Part shown: positions 35,016-45,100 of the stretch, in pieces | Numbering within the stretch: the stretch's first letter is position 1 | How the letters are laid out: each line of letters starts with the position of its first letter | DNA from: Viola odorata | Lineage: Eukaryota > Streptophyta > Magnoliopsida > Malpighiales > Violaceae | Assembly: GCA_963691705.1 (NCBI GenBank) | Contig: OY829545.1 | Location: 10,357,444-10,421,443 of the forward strand | Direction: 5' to 3' | Length of the DNA: 64,000 nucleotides | Translations under genes and position numbers: made by a program | The notes under the pieces: generated by a model | What the model saw: the letters and a program-made list of their open reading frames with translations, nothing else | Database searches by the model: none | Told to the model about the DNA's origin: nothing

Positions 35016-36932
35016 TTAGTTTGCTTTTGGTACCCAAACACGTTTGGGTCCTTCTATGTTAGCATAAGTACCATTAGGTACCCAATTTTGTTTTGCAAAA
35101 ATAAGCCCTTTTCGAATATAGCAAAAATAAGATAAATGACCAAATTTATTGCAAAAGCTACATTTATATCTAGGCTTACCATGAGAGGGTTTTTGAAAAT
35201 AGTTTTGAGAATTATCATGCCAATTAGAAGAGCTAGCATGATAGTTGGAAGAACTTGCTTTAACAAAAGAATTTTTGAAATTCTTTTTATGTGAAGAATG
35301 AGTAAAACCAATACCCCTCATATCACCATCTCTCTTTTGATCATTCATGCAATCATGGTGACTTTGTTTGCTTTGAACAAATTTTGCTAGAGTAATCTCA
35401 AGATGTTTAATCTTTTCTTTTAACTCTACAATTTCTTTGGTAGATTTAGCACAAAGATCACATGTAGAGTTTTTATCTATAGCCTTACTTCTAGCAATAT
35501 CAAGCAATTTATACTCATTTCTAGTTTCATCCAAAACAAGTTTCAAATCTACGTTATCAATGGTTAACATATTGTTTTCCTCCGTTAAGCATTGATTGGA
35601 TTTTTCTAATTTGCTAACTTCATTTTTAATATTTTCTAGTTCTTTAGCAAGTTTAGAATTCTTCCTAGTAGATTCATTAAAGAGGATAGTTAAATCATGA
35701 AAAGCTTCATCCACATTATTATAAGAATTTTCATCATTTAAGGAGTTGCAAGAACTAACCGATTCATTATCATCGCTGTCCTCATTTGCCATAAGACACA
35801 CATTCGTGCATCCATTGAGAGAAGTAGAAGTCGATGAAGAGCTCTTTTGAGATGCATCACTATCAACGTCGGCATAGAGACACAAATTTGCGACTTCATC
35901 TTCGGATGAGGAGTCCAATGGATTACTACTTGATTTTTCATCCTCATCACTCCAAGTGGAAGTAGCTTTAAAAGCTCTTCTAGGATTCTTATGAGTTTCC
36001 TTCTTGTCGCTTGATCTTCTTTTCTCATGTCTCCTCTTCTTTTCAAGATACGGACATTCGCTCTTGATATGTCCTGGTTTGTCGCATTCAAAACAAACAA
36101 CATCATTTTTAAATTTTAATTTAGAAGGGTTAGTAGACTCACCTTGGTATTTCTTTTTCCAGAAATTTTTGAGTTTTCTAGATAAAAGGGCAATAGATTC
36201 ATCATCTTCTTCACGGACTTTGCTTGCAAAAGCAATATTTTTGCTCTTCTCTTTTTCGTCCCCTTCTTCCAAGTTGAATAAATTCAGCTTGTGTTCAAAG
36301 GCGGTGAGAGAGCTTACAACTTGCGTGAATGTAGGTTTTGTTTCCAATTCGTCAATGGCTGCGGTTTTTGCTATCCACTTGCTAGGAAGGATACTCAAAA
36401 TCTTCCGAACCATCTCATCATTTGTTGGAGTAAATCCAAGATTACTCATAGCATTGCACAAATTTTGAAGCCTTGTGCTAAGATCATATATAGACTCACT
36501 CTTGTTCATCTTGAACAATTCGTATTCATGCTTGAGTTGGTTGAGTCGAAGATCCCGAATTTGAGTAGTCCCTTCGTGAGCCATTTGAAGAGTTTCCCAT
36601 ACATCCTTTGAAGTTTTGCAGCCACTAATGCGATTGTACTCACTTGGAGATATAGCACAACACAAAGCATACATTGCTTTACATTCCATAGATTGTCTTG
36701 TCTTTTGTCCAGCGCTCCATTTTTCGTAAGGAAGAAGTTTTGTTGATGTTGAATCGGATGGTTCCGTTGGAGAAACATATCCATTTGTAACACAATCCCA
36801 CATATCCGACTCTTGAGCACCCAAATAATATCTCATCTTCATCTTCCAATGTAAATAATTGTTGCCATCAAGATATGGTGGTCGGCTGGTTGCAGTACCT
36901 TCTCTATGCACCAAGAATCCCTCTTGAGCCAT
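35016..36932 (-). CDS. gag: Copia/Sirevirus-type Gag polyprotein, 638 aa
   Basis: Structural protein that packages the element's RNA. The N-terminal part (PYLDGNNYLHWKMKMRYYLG, then WETLQMAHEGTTQIRDLRL and DLSTRLQNLCNAM) is the plant Copia gag (UBN2/DUF4219-like) fold. A first zinc knuckle CFECDKPGHIKSEC lies at about 277-290 and a second, CSFCNKFGHLSYFC, at about 592-605. Between them are an acidic Ser-rich stretch and a coiled coil rich in Glu/Lys (about 430-510). The end GPKRVWVPKAN resembles the point where gag runs into protease and integrase in full Sireviruses. Here a stop follows and the whole pol is missing. The large size and second knuckle fit Sireviruses. The frame is fully open, consistent with recent movement. 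Confidence 0.9.
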   Translation of the reverse strand: MAQEGFLVHREGTATSRPPYLDGNNYLHWKMKMRYYLGAQESDMWDCVTNGYVSPTEPSDSTSTKLLPYEKWSAGQKTRQSMECKAMYALCCAISPSEYNRISGCKTSKDVWETLQMAHEGTTQIRDLRLNQLKHEYELFKMNKSESIYDLSTRLQNLCNAMSNLGFTPTNDEMVRKILSILPSKWIAKTAAIDELETKPTFTQVVSSLTAFEHKLNLFNLEEGDEKEKSKNIAFASKVREEDDESIALLSRKLKNFWKKKYQGESTNPSKLKFKNDVVCFECDKPGHIKSECPYLEKKRRHEKRRSSDKKETHKNPRRAFKATSTWSDEDEKSSSNPLDSSSEDEVANLCLYADVDSDASQKSSSSTSTSLNGCTNVCLMANEDSDDNESVSSCNSLNDENSYNNVDEAFHDLTILFNESTRKNSKLAKELENIKNEVSKLEKSNQCLTEENNMLTIDNVDLKLVLDETRNEYKLLDIARSKAIDKNSTCDLCAKSTKEIVELKEKIKHLEITLAKFVQSKQSHHDCMNDQKRDGDMRGIGFTHSSHKKNFKNSFVKASSSNYHASSSNWHDNSQNYFQKPSHGKPRYKCSFCNKFGHLSYFCYIRKGLIFAKQNWVPNGTYANIEGPKRVWVPKAN

Positions 36933-36974
36933 ATTTGATCTTCACTTGAGGTGATTAAACCTTGTAACAAGTGA

Positions 36975-36992
36975 CCTTCCTCCGCTACCAAT
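36975..36992 (-). promoter_or_regulatory. primer-binding-site region
   Basis: Directly after the 5' LTR on the minus strand the sequence reads ATTGGTAGCGGAGGAAGG. It is a degenerate match to the usual initiator-Met tRNA site TGGTATCAGAGC and shares TGGTAGCGGAG with the TRIM at 39733-39943. Confidence 0.5.
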
Positions 36993-38052
36993 TGATAAAA
37001 CAATAATCCCGGCCTAGAGGGGGGGTGAATAGGCAATAAAAAATCGCACACAAAATGTAAGGAAAAATAGCAAAAATACAAGGAGTTATAGTGGTTCCAA
37101 TTCACAATCCGAATTGTACTCCACTACCTAAGAGCTTCACCCTTAGGATTTTCTAATGCAAACACCTTTGCTATTACCTTGAGCTTTTATGGGTTCAGCT
37201 CACAACCTTACACCGTAGTTTTTGCGGGCTCAACTACAACCTTACACTTTGGTTTTTACGGGCTCAACCACAACCGTTTTACAATCCTCTTTCAAGGTAA
37301 GGATTGAAGAACCTTCACAATTTGAATTAATAATATTTGCAACAAATAATTGGTGTACAAATAATAAATGTATGATTCAAAATAACACCAATAAATGAAC
37401 AATATTACCTCAAGAAGAAAGCGATCCAAACTCGAATTAAAAGACGCAAGAATGGTTGAAAACCGATATGTGAAGCTTGCGTTGTAAAACTTTGATTAAG
37501 AGAGTTTGTAAATGTAATTTGTGTATATAGAACTTATAAATGCTTTCTTCTTCTTTGTAACTCATCTTAGATGAGTATTTATAGTGTCAAAAGAGTAGAG
37601 GCTCATCCAAGAAGGAAGGAGCCAAAAACTAGCCGTTTGCTACAGTAACAAAAATATATCCGTTTGCTACAGTGAAAAACTATCCGTTGCTACAGTGAAA
37701 CTATTCATTCCCGTTGCTACAGTGAGTTTATCCGTTGCTACAGTTAAACTCTCCGTTGCTACAGTGAAATCAAAAACTCTTTTCCCAAAAATTGTTTTTC
37801 GTGTAAAAAATCTTTTGACACTTTTCTTGAGGTATTATCGAACATAAATCAAGTGCTAATTAGAATCATACTTACACGTTTAATGCTCTAATATACACTT
37901 GATTCTTCGAGCTTGCGATAATTGATTTGTTGCTTCTTTTGTTGTCTCGTCGCAAACTACAAATACTTTAACTTAAAATTGCGTTAGTATATTAATTAAT
38001 TTGTGTGTCCTTAATTCATCAAAACAAGATTTAATGAGCCCTTGGGCCAACA
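36993..38052 (-). repeat. 5' LTR of the Sirevirus-like element (promoter LTR)
   Basis: 1060 bp, same ends as the other LTR. TATAAATA on the minus strand at 37576-37583 is the likely core promoter. The only LTR-LTR differences I spotted are a C/T in AAAAAYACAAGG and a C/T in TTTATYYGTTGC. Confidence 0.95.
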
Positions 38053-38057
38053 AAATC

Positions 38058-38500
38058 CACATGTAATGAACTTTGTGTATTTTATACATTTTCCTTTCTC
38101 GAATAGGGCTCGTTTAAACAGACATTTCAAACGTTCTTGTACTCCATTAAGCAATTGAAGATTAGTTTCAAGTTTTCATGTTGGTTGTTCTGGTTGGTAC
38201 TAAGTGTTTCTATGTTCTTGGCCACAGCCTCCTTGGATGACAGGTACAAACAATAGCCATGCCAGAGGGCCAGTATCTGGAATAATCCTGAAAATTGATT
38301 TTTGTAGGTTACGTCGTGGAAACTCTCTGAGCTTGATAGCCATCTCTAGCTTGGGGATTGCCTGATCAAGTGATAAAATGGTAAGTCTCTGAATTCATGT
38401 CTTTCTGCTGTATTAAATGCCCTACTAGTCTCTCCTCGATGGCAATATGCAGTAGTGTTCACTTTGCTGTATTTCTCTTTTTTGAACTCATTCCATCACA
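38058..38500 (+). other. continuation of the unidentified region after the retroelement
   Basis: Picks up the sequence interrupted at 31790. An exon-like piece (about 38226-38364) contains LRRGNSLSLIAISSLGIA before a stop. I cannot name it. Confidence 0.35.
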
Positions 38501-38509
38501 TGAGATAGA

Positions 38510-38815
38510 CAGCAGTTTTATCGTTATAACTGTAGTCCTGAACCTCCAAGGATATCACAGTACCTCTGCCATTGCATTCTCAGAGAAAGAACTTGGTGGT
38601 GAGTCACCCAGCAACTTAGACTCTTTGCTGTTTTTCTATGTGTAGGAATTTTGTTGGATTGGTTTCATCAGCTTAGGTAGCTCCACATGCGCCTGCTTCA
38701 CTATTCTCACAGAGAGAGCTTGGCCGTACTCCAATTTATACCTCTCTTTGCAAGGTCAGCGACTTCTTCTACCTCATCCATTTTACCGTCATGTAGCTAC
38801 CCGAAAACCTAATAC
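38510..38815 (-). pseudogene. WAK kinase C-terminal fragment, heavily decayed
   Basis: The minus strand resembles the WAK C-terminus: the stretch antisense to ACCTCTCTTTGCAAGGTCAG and GCGACTTCTTCTACCTCATCC corresponds to DEVEEVAxLAKR, and TGAGTCACCCAGCAACTTAG to the LLGDS tail. Frames are broken throughout. It is more diverged than the neighbouring copy at 39358. Confidence 0.6.
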
Positions 38816-38977
38816 TATCCCCGCACCTTTAAGCTTCTGTAAGAGAAAATACAAATATAAAAATATAACAACCAATTGTATTGGAATTGTTTTCTGAAAA
38901 ATATGCTGCATTGCTTCCCATTTCTTGAATTTTCTGCCAAGTTTCCCTTGCAACTCGGCAGCAGTACCACTTATAGA

Positions 38978-39080
38978 ATGATGACACGTGTCCAAAAGTG
39001 TTAAGAATAATGGTATTCTAGCACTATTTAGAACACGTGTCATCATCTTAGATCATGATGTAGGTACATCATGATGTACC
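38978..39080. repeat. small foldback sequence and an 18-bp perfect palindrome
   Basis: Arms ATGATGACACGTGT (about 38978) and ACACGTGTCATCAT (about 39032-39045) are exact inverses and each contains the G-box CACGTG. Next to it, GGTACATCATGATGTACC (39063-39080) is a perfect palindrome. It may be a tiny MITE. Confidence 0.6.
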
Positions 39081-39732
39081 AAGTTTTTTCCGTACCACTT
39101 GAGGGAGCAGGTCCTCCGTTCTTAGTTAATAACAACGGTAATTTAACTTAATCCAAGTCTAAAATCAATAAATAATGTCAATTTTTTTTTGTAATAAAAA
39201 CAACTTTATACTTTATTTATTACTTACCAACTAGGTGAAAGGTGTCTAAAACTGTTGATATTTATGTTTTATGTACATATAATAATCCTCAAGAATTCAC
39301 AGCGAGCACAAATTTATAAATTCTAAAGCACTCATAAGAAGATCAGTGATCTGATGTTATATGCTACCGCTGTAGGTCTCAATCTCCAATGATAACACAC
39401 TGTAACTGTGGGACTGATCACCTAGCAGCTACCGAGTCTCTTCACTTTTTTCCTGTCCGAAGGATTTCTCATGGATTGGTCTCATCGGCCTAGCTAGCTC
39501 CTCGGACACCTGATTCATACTTGGCCTGTTTTCCGCACTAGCATTTACACATCTCTTTGCAAGGTAAGCAACTTCTTCTGCCTCATCATTTCACTTTCAT
39601 CGGTCACCTGAAAACCCAGACTCTCAGATAGATGATTAGTTTCTAGTTTCGAGATAAAATTATGAATAATGTCGTGCATACGATTCGGCTTCTCTCCAGT
39701 TAGGAGCTCCAAAAGAACAATACCAAAACTGT

Positions 39733-39943
39733 TGTCAAAGAACCACTTTACCCAAAAACCATGACTTATAAGTGAGGTACAATATTATACTTATTTTAAC
39801 ACCCCCCTCAAGTGAAAGCCCTTTTGGGCTTGAAATTTGCACAGGTCAGTGTGGTCAGGAATGCTCCGCTACCATGTTAAGGAACCATTTCACTCAAAAG
39901 TCATTATTTATGAGTGAGGCCCAATGTTATAGGTATCTTAACA
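39733..39943 (-). mobile_element. complete TRIM (terminal-repeat retrotransposon in miniature), 211 bp
   Basis: Two LTRs of 69 bp each (39733-39801 and 39875-39943), starting TGTCAAAGAACCA or TGTTAAGGAACCA and ending TTTTAACA or TCTTAACA. Target duplication ACTGT/ACTAT (39728-39732, 39944-39948; one mismatch). Between them only 73 bp: on the minus strand a primer site TGGTAGCGGAGC next to the right LTR and a polypurine tract TGAGGGGGG next to the left LTR, so the element reads on the minus strand. LTRs differ at many positions, so the insertion is old. It interrupts the WAK kinase exon. Confidence 0.9.
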
Positions 39944-40089
39944 ACTATAAACATCACTCTTGGAAGTTAAAATTCGTGTCATGAGATATTCCGGGTCTAA
40001 ATAACCAAAAGTCCCTTTAATTTTTGTTGCTACATCAGGTTCGTCCAGGGAAATCAGTACTGAAGCACCAAAATTTAGCCATGTAAGTA

Positions 40090-40581
40090 TGTTGAAAAAT
40101 TAAAACTAAAAGATTTGAAGAACTAAAAGATGAGAATATTATAGATGAAAATACTGAAGATTTTACAGACACAAATTTCTTGGCAAAAGTTTTTGTTCTA
40201 CAGCCTTGTCTGTAGAACCGCATACAAAAATATTTCATATTCTACTCAAGGTAGAACCAAACTTTCTTTGAGAGAGAGGTGTCGCTGAACACTCTTCTCT
40301 GCTCACAAACTTTCTTTCTTGAGAGTGGTGCACTTTCTGCACACTTCCACTCTACTTCTAAAACATTACAAAGCTCCATTTTATAAAGGAGTTTGTTCTA
40401 GACAGAACTCTTTAACCTACACGTGGTAGGCTTTTCTTTTCCTTTTTCCTTTTCTTATTTTATACATTTTAGACTTTTCCTTTCTTTTTCTAAAATATAA
40501 AATACTAGTATACTACACTTGTCAACAGCTGGTAGCTTCTTGATTTCTTCTTTTCGGTGAAGTTGGGGTTGACTTCCAACA
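40090..40581. mobile_element. solo LTR, 492 bp
   Basis: Starts TGTTGAAAAATT, ends GACTTCCAACA, and is flanked by the perfect 5-bp duplication AAGTA (40085-40089 and 40582-40586). WAK kinase homology continues across it. No internal region, so LTR-LTR recombination removed the body. A related but partial copy lies at 29771-30035. Confidence 0.88.
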
Positions 40582-40600
40582 AAGTATCATCCAACAGTAT

Positions 40601-41396
40601 TGATAATACATAAAATTATCAGAAGGGCACAATGGACTTTGCACCTTCACAAAGTACCGTTGACCGGTCAAAACGGCACATGACCGGTTTGACCAAGTCA
40701 ATGATATAAAACGGCATCGTGATCGATTGACCAGGTCAACGGGAATAAATGACTAAAGGACAAGTCCAGCCCGTTATCACCAAAACGGCACAGAGCCGAT
40801 TCATCAATAAAGGCAAAGACAACGGCACTCGGCCGATTCACAACAAACGGCTCCTTGCCGATTCCCCACAAACGGCATCGTACTGATGGGGCCCAGATAT
40901 TAATCTCCCCTCACAGATATTATTGGTATAGTACTCCATAGTCAGTATACATTTAGTCAAGGTTGGCAGGGAGGATAACCTGCTCCCATCGCATCGTCAC
41001 CTGACAACCGGACAAAGGGACGACTCTATTCCCCTAAAATAAGGTCTGCACCCCACGTTATAATGATGAATCCCTGCCCCTAGACCACCTGCTGAGGAAA
41101 AAGGGGAGGGGATGTCAGAGATCTAACCACTCTAGTCCAGCCTAAGGGCTAGAGGGTGGTATATAAGGGAAGTTTTCTCCTTTACTCAAACACACGAAAA
41201 ATACACACACACTTTCTCCACACTTAACAAAATTACTGACTTTGGCATTGGAGCTCTTACGCCGGAAAACACTTCCGGCATTGTGCAGGTCCTTCACGGC
41301 GATCTGATCACCACCTTCCAGCGAGCCACTTTACCAAGAAACCCCTCACTCCGGTCCACGGATTATCATTTCCTCACTCCGGTCCACGGATTATCA
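40601..41396 (+). repeat. 5' LTR of the Tat-type element
   Basis: Begins TGATAATACATAAAATTATC and ends ATTATCA; the end is uncertain by one 29-bp unit because CACTCCGGTCCACGGATTAT is duplicated (about 41348-41396). It holds several AAACGGCA ... GCCGATTC repeats (about 40670-40890). TATATAAG at about 41160 is the probable core promoter. Confidence 0.75.
41158..41168 (+). promoter_or_regulatory. TATA box of the Tat LTR
   Basis: GTATATAAGG precedes a CT-rich start-like region about 240 bases from the LTR end. Position is typical of a gypsy LTR promoter. Confidence 0.6.
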
Positions 41397-41420
41397 TTTG
41401 GTGCTTTCATTGAGAGCTTT
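41397..41420 (+). promoter_or_regulatory. primer-binding-site region of the Tat element
   Basis: TTTGGTGCTTTCATTGAGAG follows the LTR end directly. This sequence recurs in many Tat-type elements. I have not matched it to a tRNA. Confidence 0.5.
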
Positions 41421-41496
41421 TGAGTTTTGAGTGAGCAGCCTTGGAACTCAAAGCTCTTCCTTTTTCAATCTTATTGGGGTTTCTTCATTCCCAAAG

Positions 41497-42138
41497 ATGG
41501 CATCCGATCCAAACTTTCAATCAAATCAACCTACCAGTGGTGCTGCTGGTCAGTATGAAACTCCACCTCCTCACGCCTCATCTTCCCGTGTGGACATGAA
41601 CGCCGCAGCCCGCCGGCTTAATTTCCCAGAAATTCCAGAGGTGCTACTTCCCGGCACTCCGCAACCAGCAGTCATCCCACCAGCAGTCATGCATGAGTTT
41701 GCTGCCTTGCATCGACGGATGGATCTGATGATGCAAACGTTTATGGGAAGGATCCCTCCGCCCGTTCACCAGCAAATCCTTCCCCAGCAGATCCTCTCCC
41801 AACAGATCATCCCTCAGCATGTCCATGATCAACCCGCGGTGACTCCGCCTCTAGTGCCTCCGCCCATGGCACCCCAGCCAGTCAGATCCGTCCACCAGCA
41901 CGTCAGTCAGTCAGCTCAACGGGAAAATCCTTCGAATGAACTCAGGCTACACCGTCACAGTGAAAATCCGATCAGAGGGGAAGGATACCTGGACAACATG
42001 GAAGAGGCTAATAGCCGAGCAGTCCAGCGTAGCCCGAGAAGGAGCCAGAAGCAGTCAGTAGAAGGAAGATCCGAAAGAGGAAGAGTTCGAGAGGTCAATG
42101 GATCGGCCCCAATCGGGAAGGGATCGCGAGAGGGCTGA
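41497..42138 (+). CDS. gag: Tat-type Gag, N-terminal part, out of frame with pol
   Basis: Starts at ATG 41497 (MASDPNFQSNQ). Pro/Gln-rich with RMDLMMQTFMGRIPPP, then a charged Arg/Ser-rich end. The frame closes at 42138. The following frame (from 42098) has the conserved gag core, so a one-base indel around 42060-42098 has probably split the protein; a programmed shift is less likely. The frame could also open slightly further upstream (41431) without an ATG. Confidence 0.65.
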   Translation: MASDPNFQSNQPTSGAAGQYETPPPHASSSRVDMNAAARRLNFPEIPEVLLPGTPQPAVIPPAVMHEFAALHRRMDLMMQTFMGRIPPPVHQQILPQQILSQQIIPQHVHDQPAVTPPLVPPPMAPQPVRSVHQHVSQSAQRENPSNELRLHRHSENPIRGEGYLDNMEEANSRAVQRSPRRSQKQSVEGRSERGRVREVNGSAPIGKGSREG

Positions 42139-45100
42139 TCGGAATACTTCAAGAGGCTCTGCCTCCCTACGAGCTTGGGAAGAGCAAGATGATGATCCCA
42201 AGAATCCTTTAACCTTTCGGGTTAGGAAGCATCGGGTGAGCAGACACGTCAAATTGCCAACCGATTCCTACATGGGGACGACGGATCCGACAGTTCATGT
42301 GAGCTTAGTAAAAAAGCATGTTAAGTTTTTTACTAGAAAGGATGAGGCGCTGTGCCAAATATTCGTGATGACTCTGAAGGGAATCGCCAACACCTGGTTT
42401 GAAAAATTGCCAGCCGGATCTGTGGACAGTTTTGAGCAGTTGGCGAAAGTTTTCACAAGCCGATTTAGCTCTTGTATTCCTGTGGAAAAGTCTCCGGCGG
42501 TTCTATTTGATATGGTGCGAAAGTCGGGGGAATCCTTAACGGTGTATGTTGCCAGATTCAATGCTGAGTTGGCCACTCTGCCCGACGTTGCGCCAAACTT
42601 TGCCGCTGAGGCTTTGAAGAGGAACTGCAGGTATCGGGAATTGGAAAATGCTCTGATTGCGAGCACGCCGAAGACCCTGGACCTCTTGCGGATCGAGGTG
42701 GACAAGTTTGCGAGGATGGAAGAAGCAGATTTCCAGCGGAAGAAACGGGAGGAGCCCGATCTCCCCAAGAAAGAAACGGTCGTCCGCAAGCAGGGAGAAA
42801 AGAAGCAAGCGGCTGGAGGCCGGCAGACGGATCACCTTGCGGATTTCTCCACGTTACAGCTAACTAAGCCGGTGGCGGAGATCTTTGCCATCATAGAAGA
42901 ACGGAGATTGCCGATTCAGTATCCAAAGCGCAAACCTGGCGCCGTTATGGGACCGCATAAGGATTCTTACTGCCGTTTCCATAAGGCAAAAGGGCATGAC
43001 ACTGAGGATTGTTTCTCTCTGAAAAAGGCTATTGAAAAGTTGATTGAAGAGGGCTATTTGGGCGAATTTGCGGCCAAGGCTCGAAATAGGGCCAGGGAGG
43101 ATCGAACTGACGGCCACAGGAGAGAAGCGGAAGCCGATCCCAATGCAGCCGGAACCAGTAGCCAGAGAGACAAAGGAAAGCAGCAGGTGTTGACAACCTC
43201 TCTCGATGAGTTCTTCATGATCAATTTGATAGCGGGAGGAGCCCAGCATGAGGAATCGGAGGATGTACCGATTGGGGAAAAGAGAAAGCGGAATGATCCC
43301 GTTGGGGAAAAAACAGGTCTATCGGAGCTGGACCGAATGGCCATAACATTTTCAGAGGAGGATGAGATCGGAGTGACATATCCTCAGAATGAAGCATTAG
43401 TAGTGACAACCATCATTGCCGATTGCGGGGTCAGGCGTACACTGGTGGACAACGGAAGTGCTGTGAACCTCATTTCTACCAACGCCTTTAACCGTTTGCA
43501 AGGACCTAGGCCGGACCTGAAGCCTTGCCGACGGCCGATCATTGGGGTAAACGGCATTCCCATTCCTGTTGTAGGCTTAACCTTTCTGTCAATCTTTTTC
43601 GTGGAAGACAGCTCCCGCAGAAAGGAGCAGCAGTTATTTCTGGTGGTGGACTTAAACCTGCCATACAATGTGATCTTGGGGCGTCCGTTTTTAAATGCTT
43701 TCGGTGTGGTAATATCGCAAAGGCATTTGAAGATGAAATACCCTTCCTGGGACGGCGTGGTTACGATCCGAGGAGATCAGAAGGTAGCTGCTGAATGCTA
43801 CATCACAATGGTTGATGGTTGCTGTGATCACTATGTCTGCGTAGCGGACGATTCACTAGAAGATGATGAGGAGCAGCGTACCCAGCCATTGGAAAGAATG
43901 GTCCAAGTGTCGGTGGCTGATCTGCCCGCTGAGCATTTTTTAATAAGCGAGAAGCTGAGCAAGGGAGATTGTGACCAGCTTGCGTTTCTGTTAAACAAGT
44001 GCAGAGGAGAATTCGCCTGGGTCCCGGCGGACATACCGGGCCTTTCGAGGGAAACGGCAGAGCACCGACTGAACGTATACCCGAATGCCAGGCCAGTGCA
44101 ACAGAAACGGCGAGCTTTCTCCAAAGAAAAAGCAGATGCAATTGAGAAAGAAGTGGACAAGCTCTTAAAGGCCAACTTCATCCGAGAGGTTCAGTATCCG
44201 CCATGGTTAGCTAATCCAGTGGTAGTAAGAAAGCCAAACGGGGAGTGGAGGATGTGCATTGATTTCACCGACCTGAACGAGGCATGCCCCAAGGACTGTT
44301 ATCCGCTGCCACGGATAGAGCAATTGGTGGATCAAACGGCTGGTTATGGGTATCTAAGTTCGCTTGATGCCAATTCGGGGTATCATCAGATACCGATGGC
44401 GATCGAAGACGAGGAGAAAACGGCTTTCATCACGCCGAGGGCCACCTACTGCTATCGGGCTATGCCGTTTGGTCTGAAGAATGCTGGAGCAACATTTCAG
44501 AGAACGGCCAATAAGATTTTTGAGCCGTTAATCGGGAAAAATCTGGAGGTGTACGTTGATGATATGCTGGTGAAAAGCAAAAATTTTGAGACCCATCTGC
44601 GAGACCTTGAGGAGGTATTTAGGATAATGCGAAAATTTGGAATGAAATTAAATCCAAGAAAATGCATGTTTGCATTCCAAACGGGGAAATTCCTGGGTTA
44701 TGTGGTCAGCAGAAAAGGAATTCAGCCCAATCCCGCCAAACTGAAGGCAATCAAGGACATGGTTTCGCCAAAGAGTGTGAAGGAGGTGCAGCGACTCACA
44801 GGAAGAGTAATTGCTTTGAGCCGATTCATCTCCAAGCAGGGCGAGAAATGCCTCCCGTGTTTCAAAGTCATTCGGAAGAAGGCACAATTCGGATGGGAGG
44901 ACGATTGTGAAAAAGCTTTTCACGACTTGAAGCAGTATCTGTCTTCCGAATTGTTGCTAACTCGACCCGAAGAAGGGGACACTCTTTTTCTTTATCTAGG
45001 GGCGGCCGATGAGGTGGTTAGTGCCGTCTTGGTTCGGGATGAAAACGGCATATATCGACCGATTCATTTTATCAGCCGAATCTTGAAGGATGCTGAGCTG

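Larger units (their letters stand above)
31791..38052 (-). mobile_element. Sirevirus-like (Copia) non-autonomous LTR retrotransposon, 6262 bp
   Basis: Two 1060-bp LTRs (31791-32850 and 36993-38052) start TGATAAAACAATAATC and end GGGCCAACA. A perfect 5-bp target duplication AAATC flanks it (31786-31790 and 38053-38057). By eye I found only two substitutions between the LTRs, so the insertion is very recent. The element reads on the minus strand: 5' LTR is the right one. It has a large gag with two zinc knuckles and no protease, integrase, reverse transcriptase or RNase H, so it must borrow pol. Several GGGGGAG purine tracts before the 3' LTR are a Sirevirus hallmark. It is inserted in the unidentified exon-like region. 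Confidence 0.93.
39358..40600 (-). pseudogene. WAK kinase C-terminal half, interrupted by three retroelements
   Basis: After removing the inserts, the minus strand follows WAK-3 from the kinase catalytic loop (about VNILLDD, 40587-40600) through DFG-side sequence, [16 protein letters not shown], the acidic DEVEE-like region and the SYSVISLE tail to the stop near 39360. It carries a 1-bp deletion in the DEAEEV-type region (39588) and a small deletion before the tail. A TRIM (39733-39943) and a solo LTR (40090-40581) lie inside the kinase exon, and a Tat element begins at 40601 where homology to WAK stops. The matching N-terminal piece is probably 61542-61833. Confidence 0.87.

Noticed and set aside
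36004..36468. Plus-strand ORFs opposite gag of the Sirevirus-like element
   Set aside because: Shadows of the real minus-strand gag frame with no recognisable domain.
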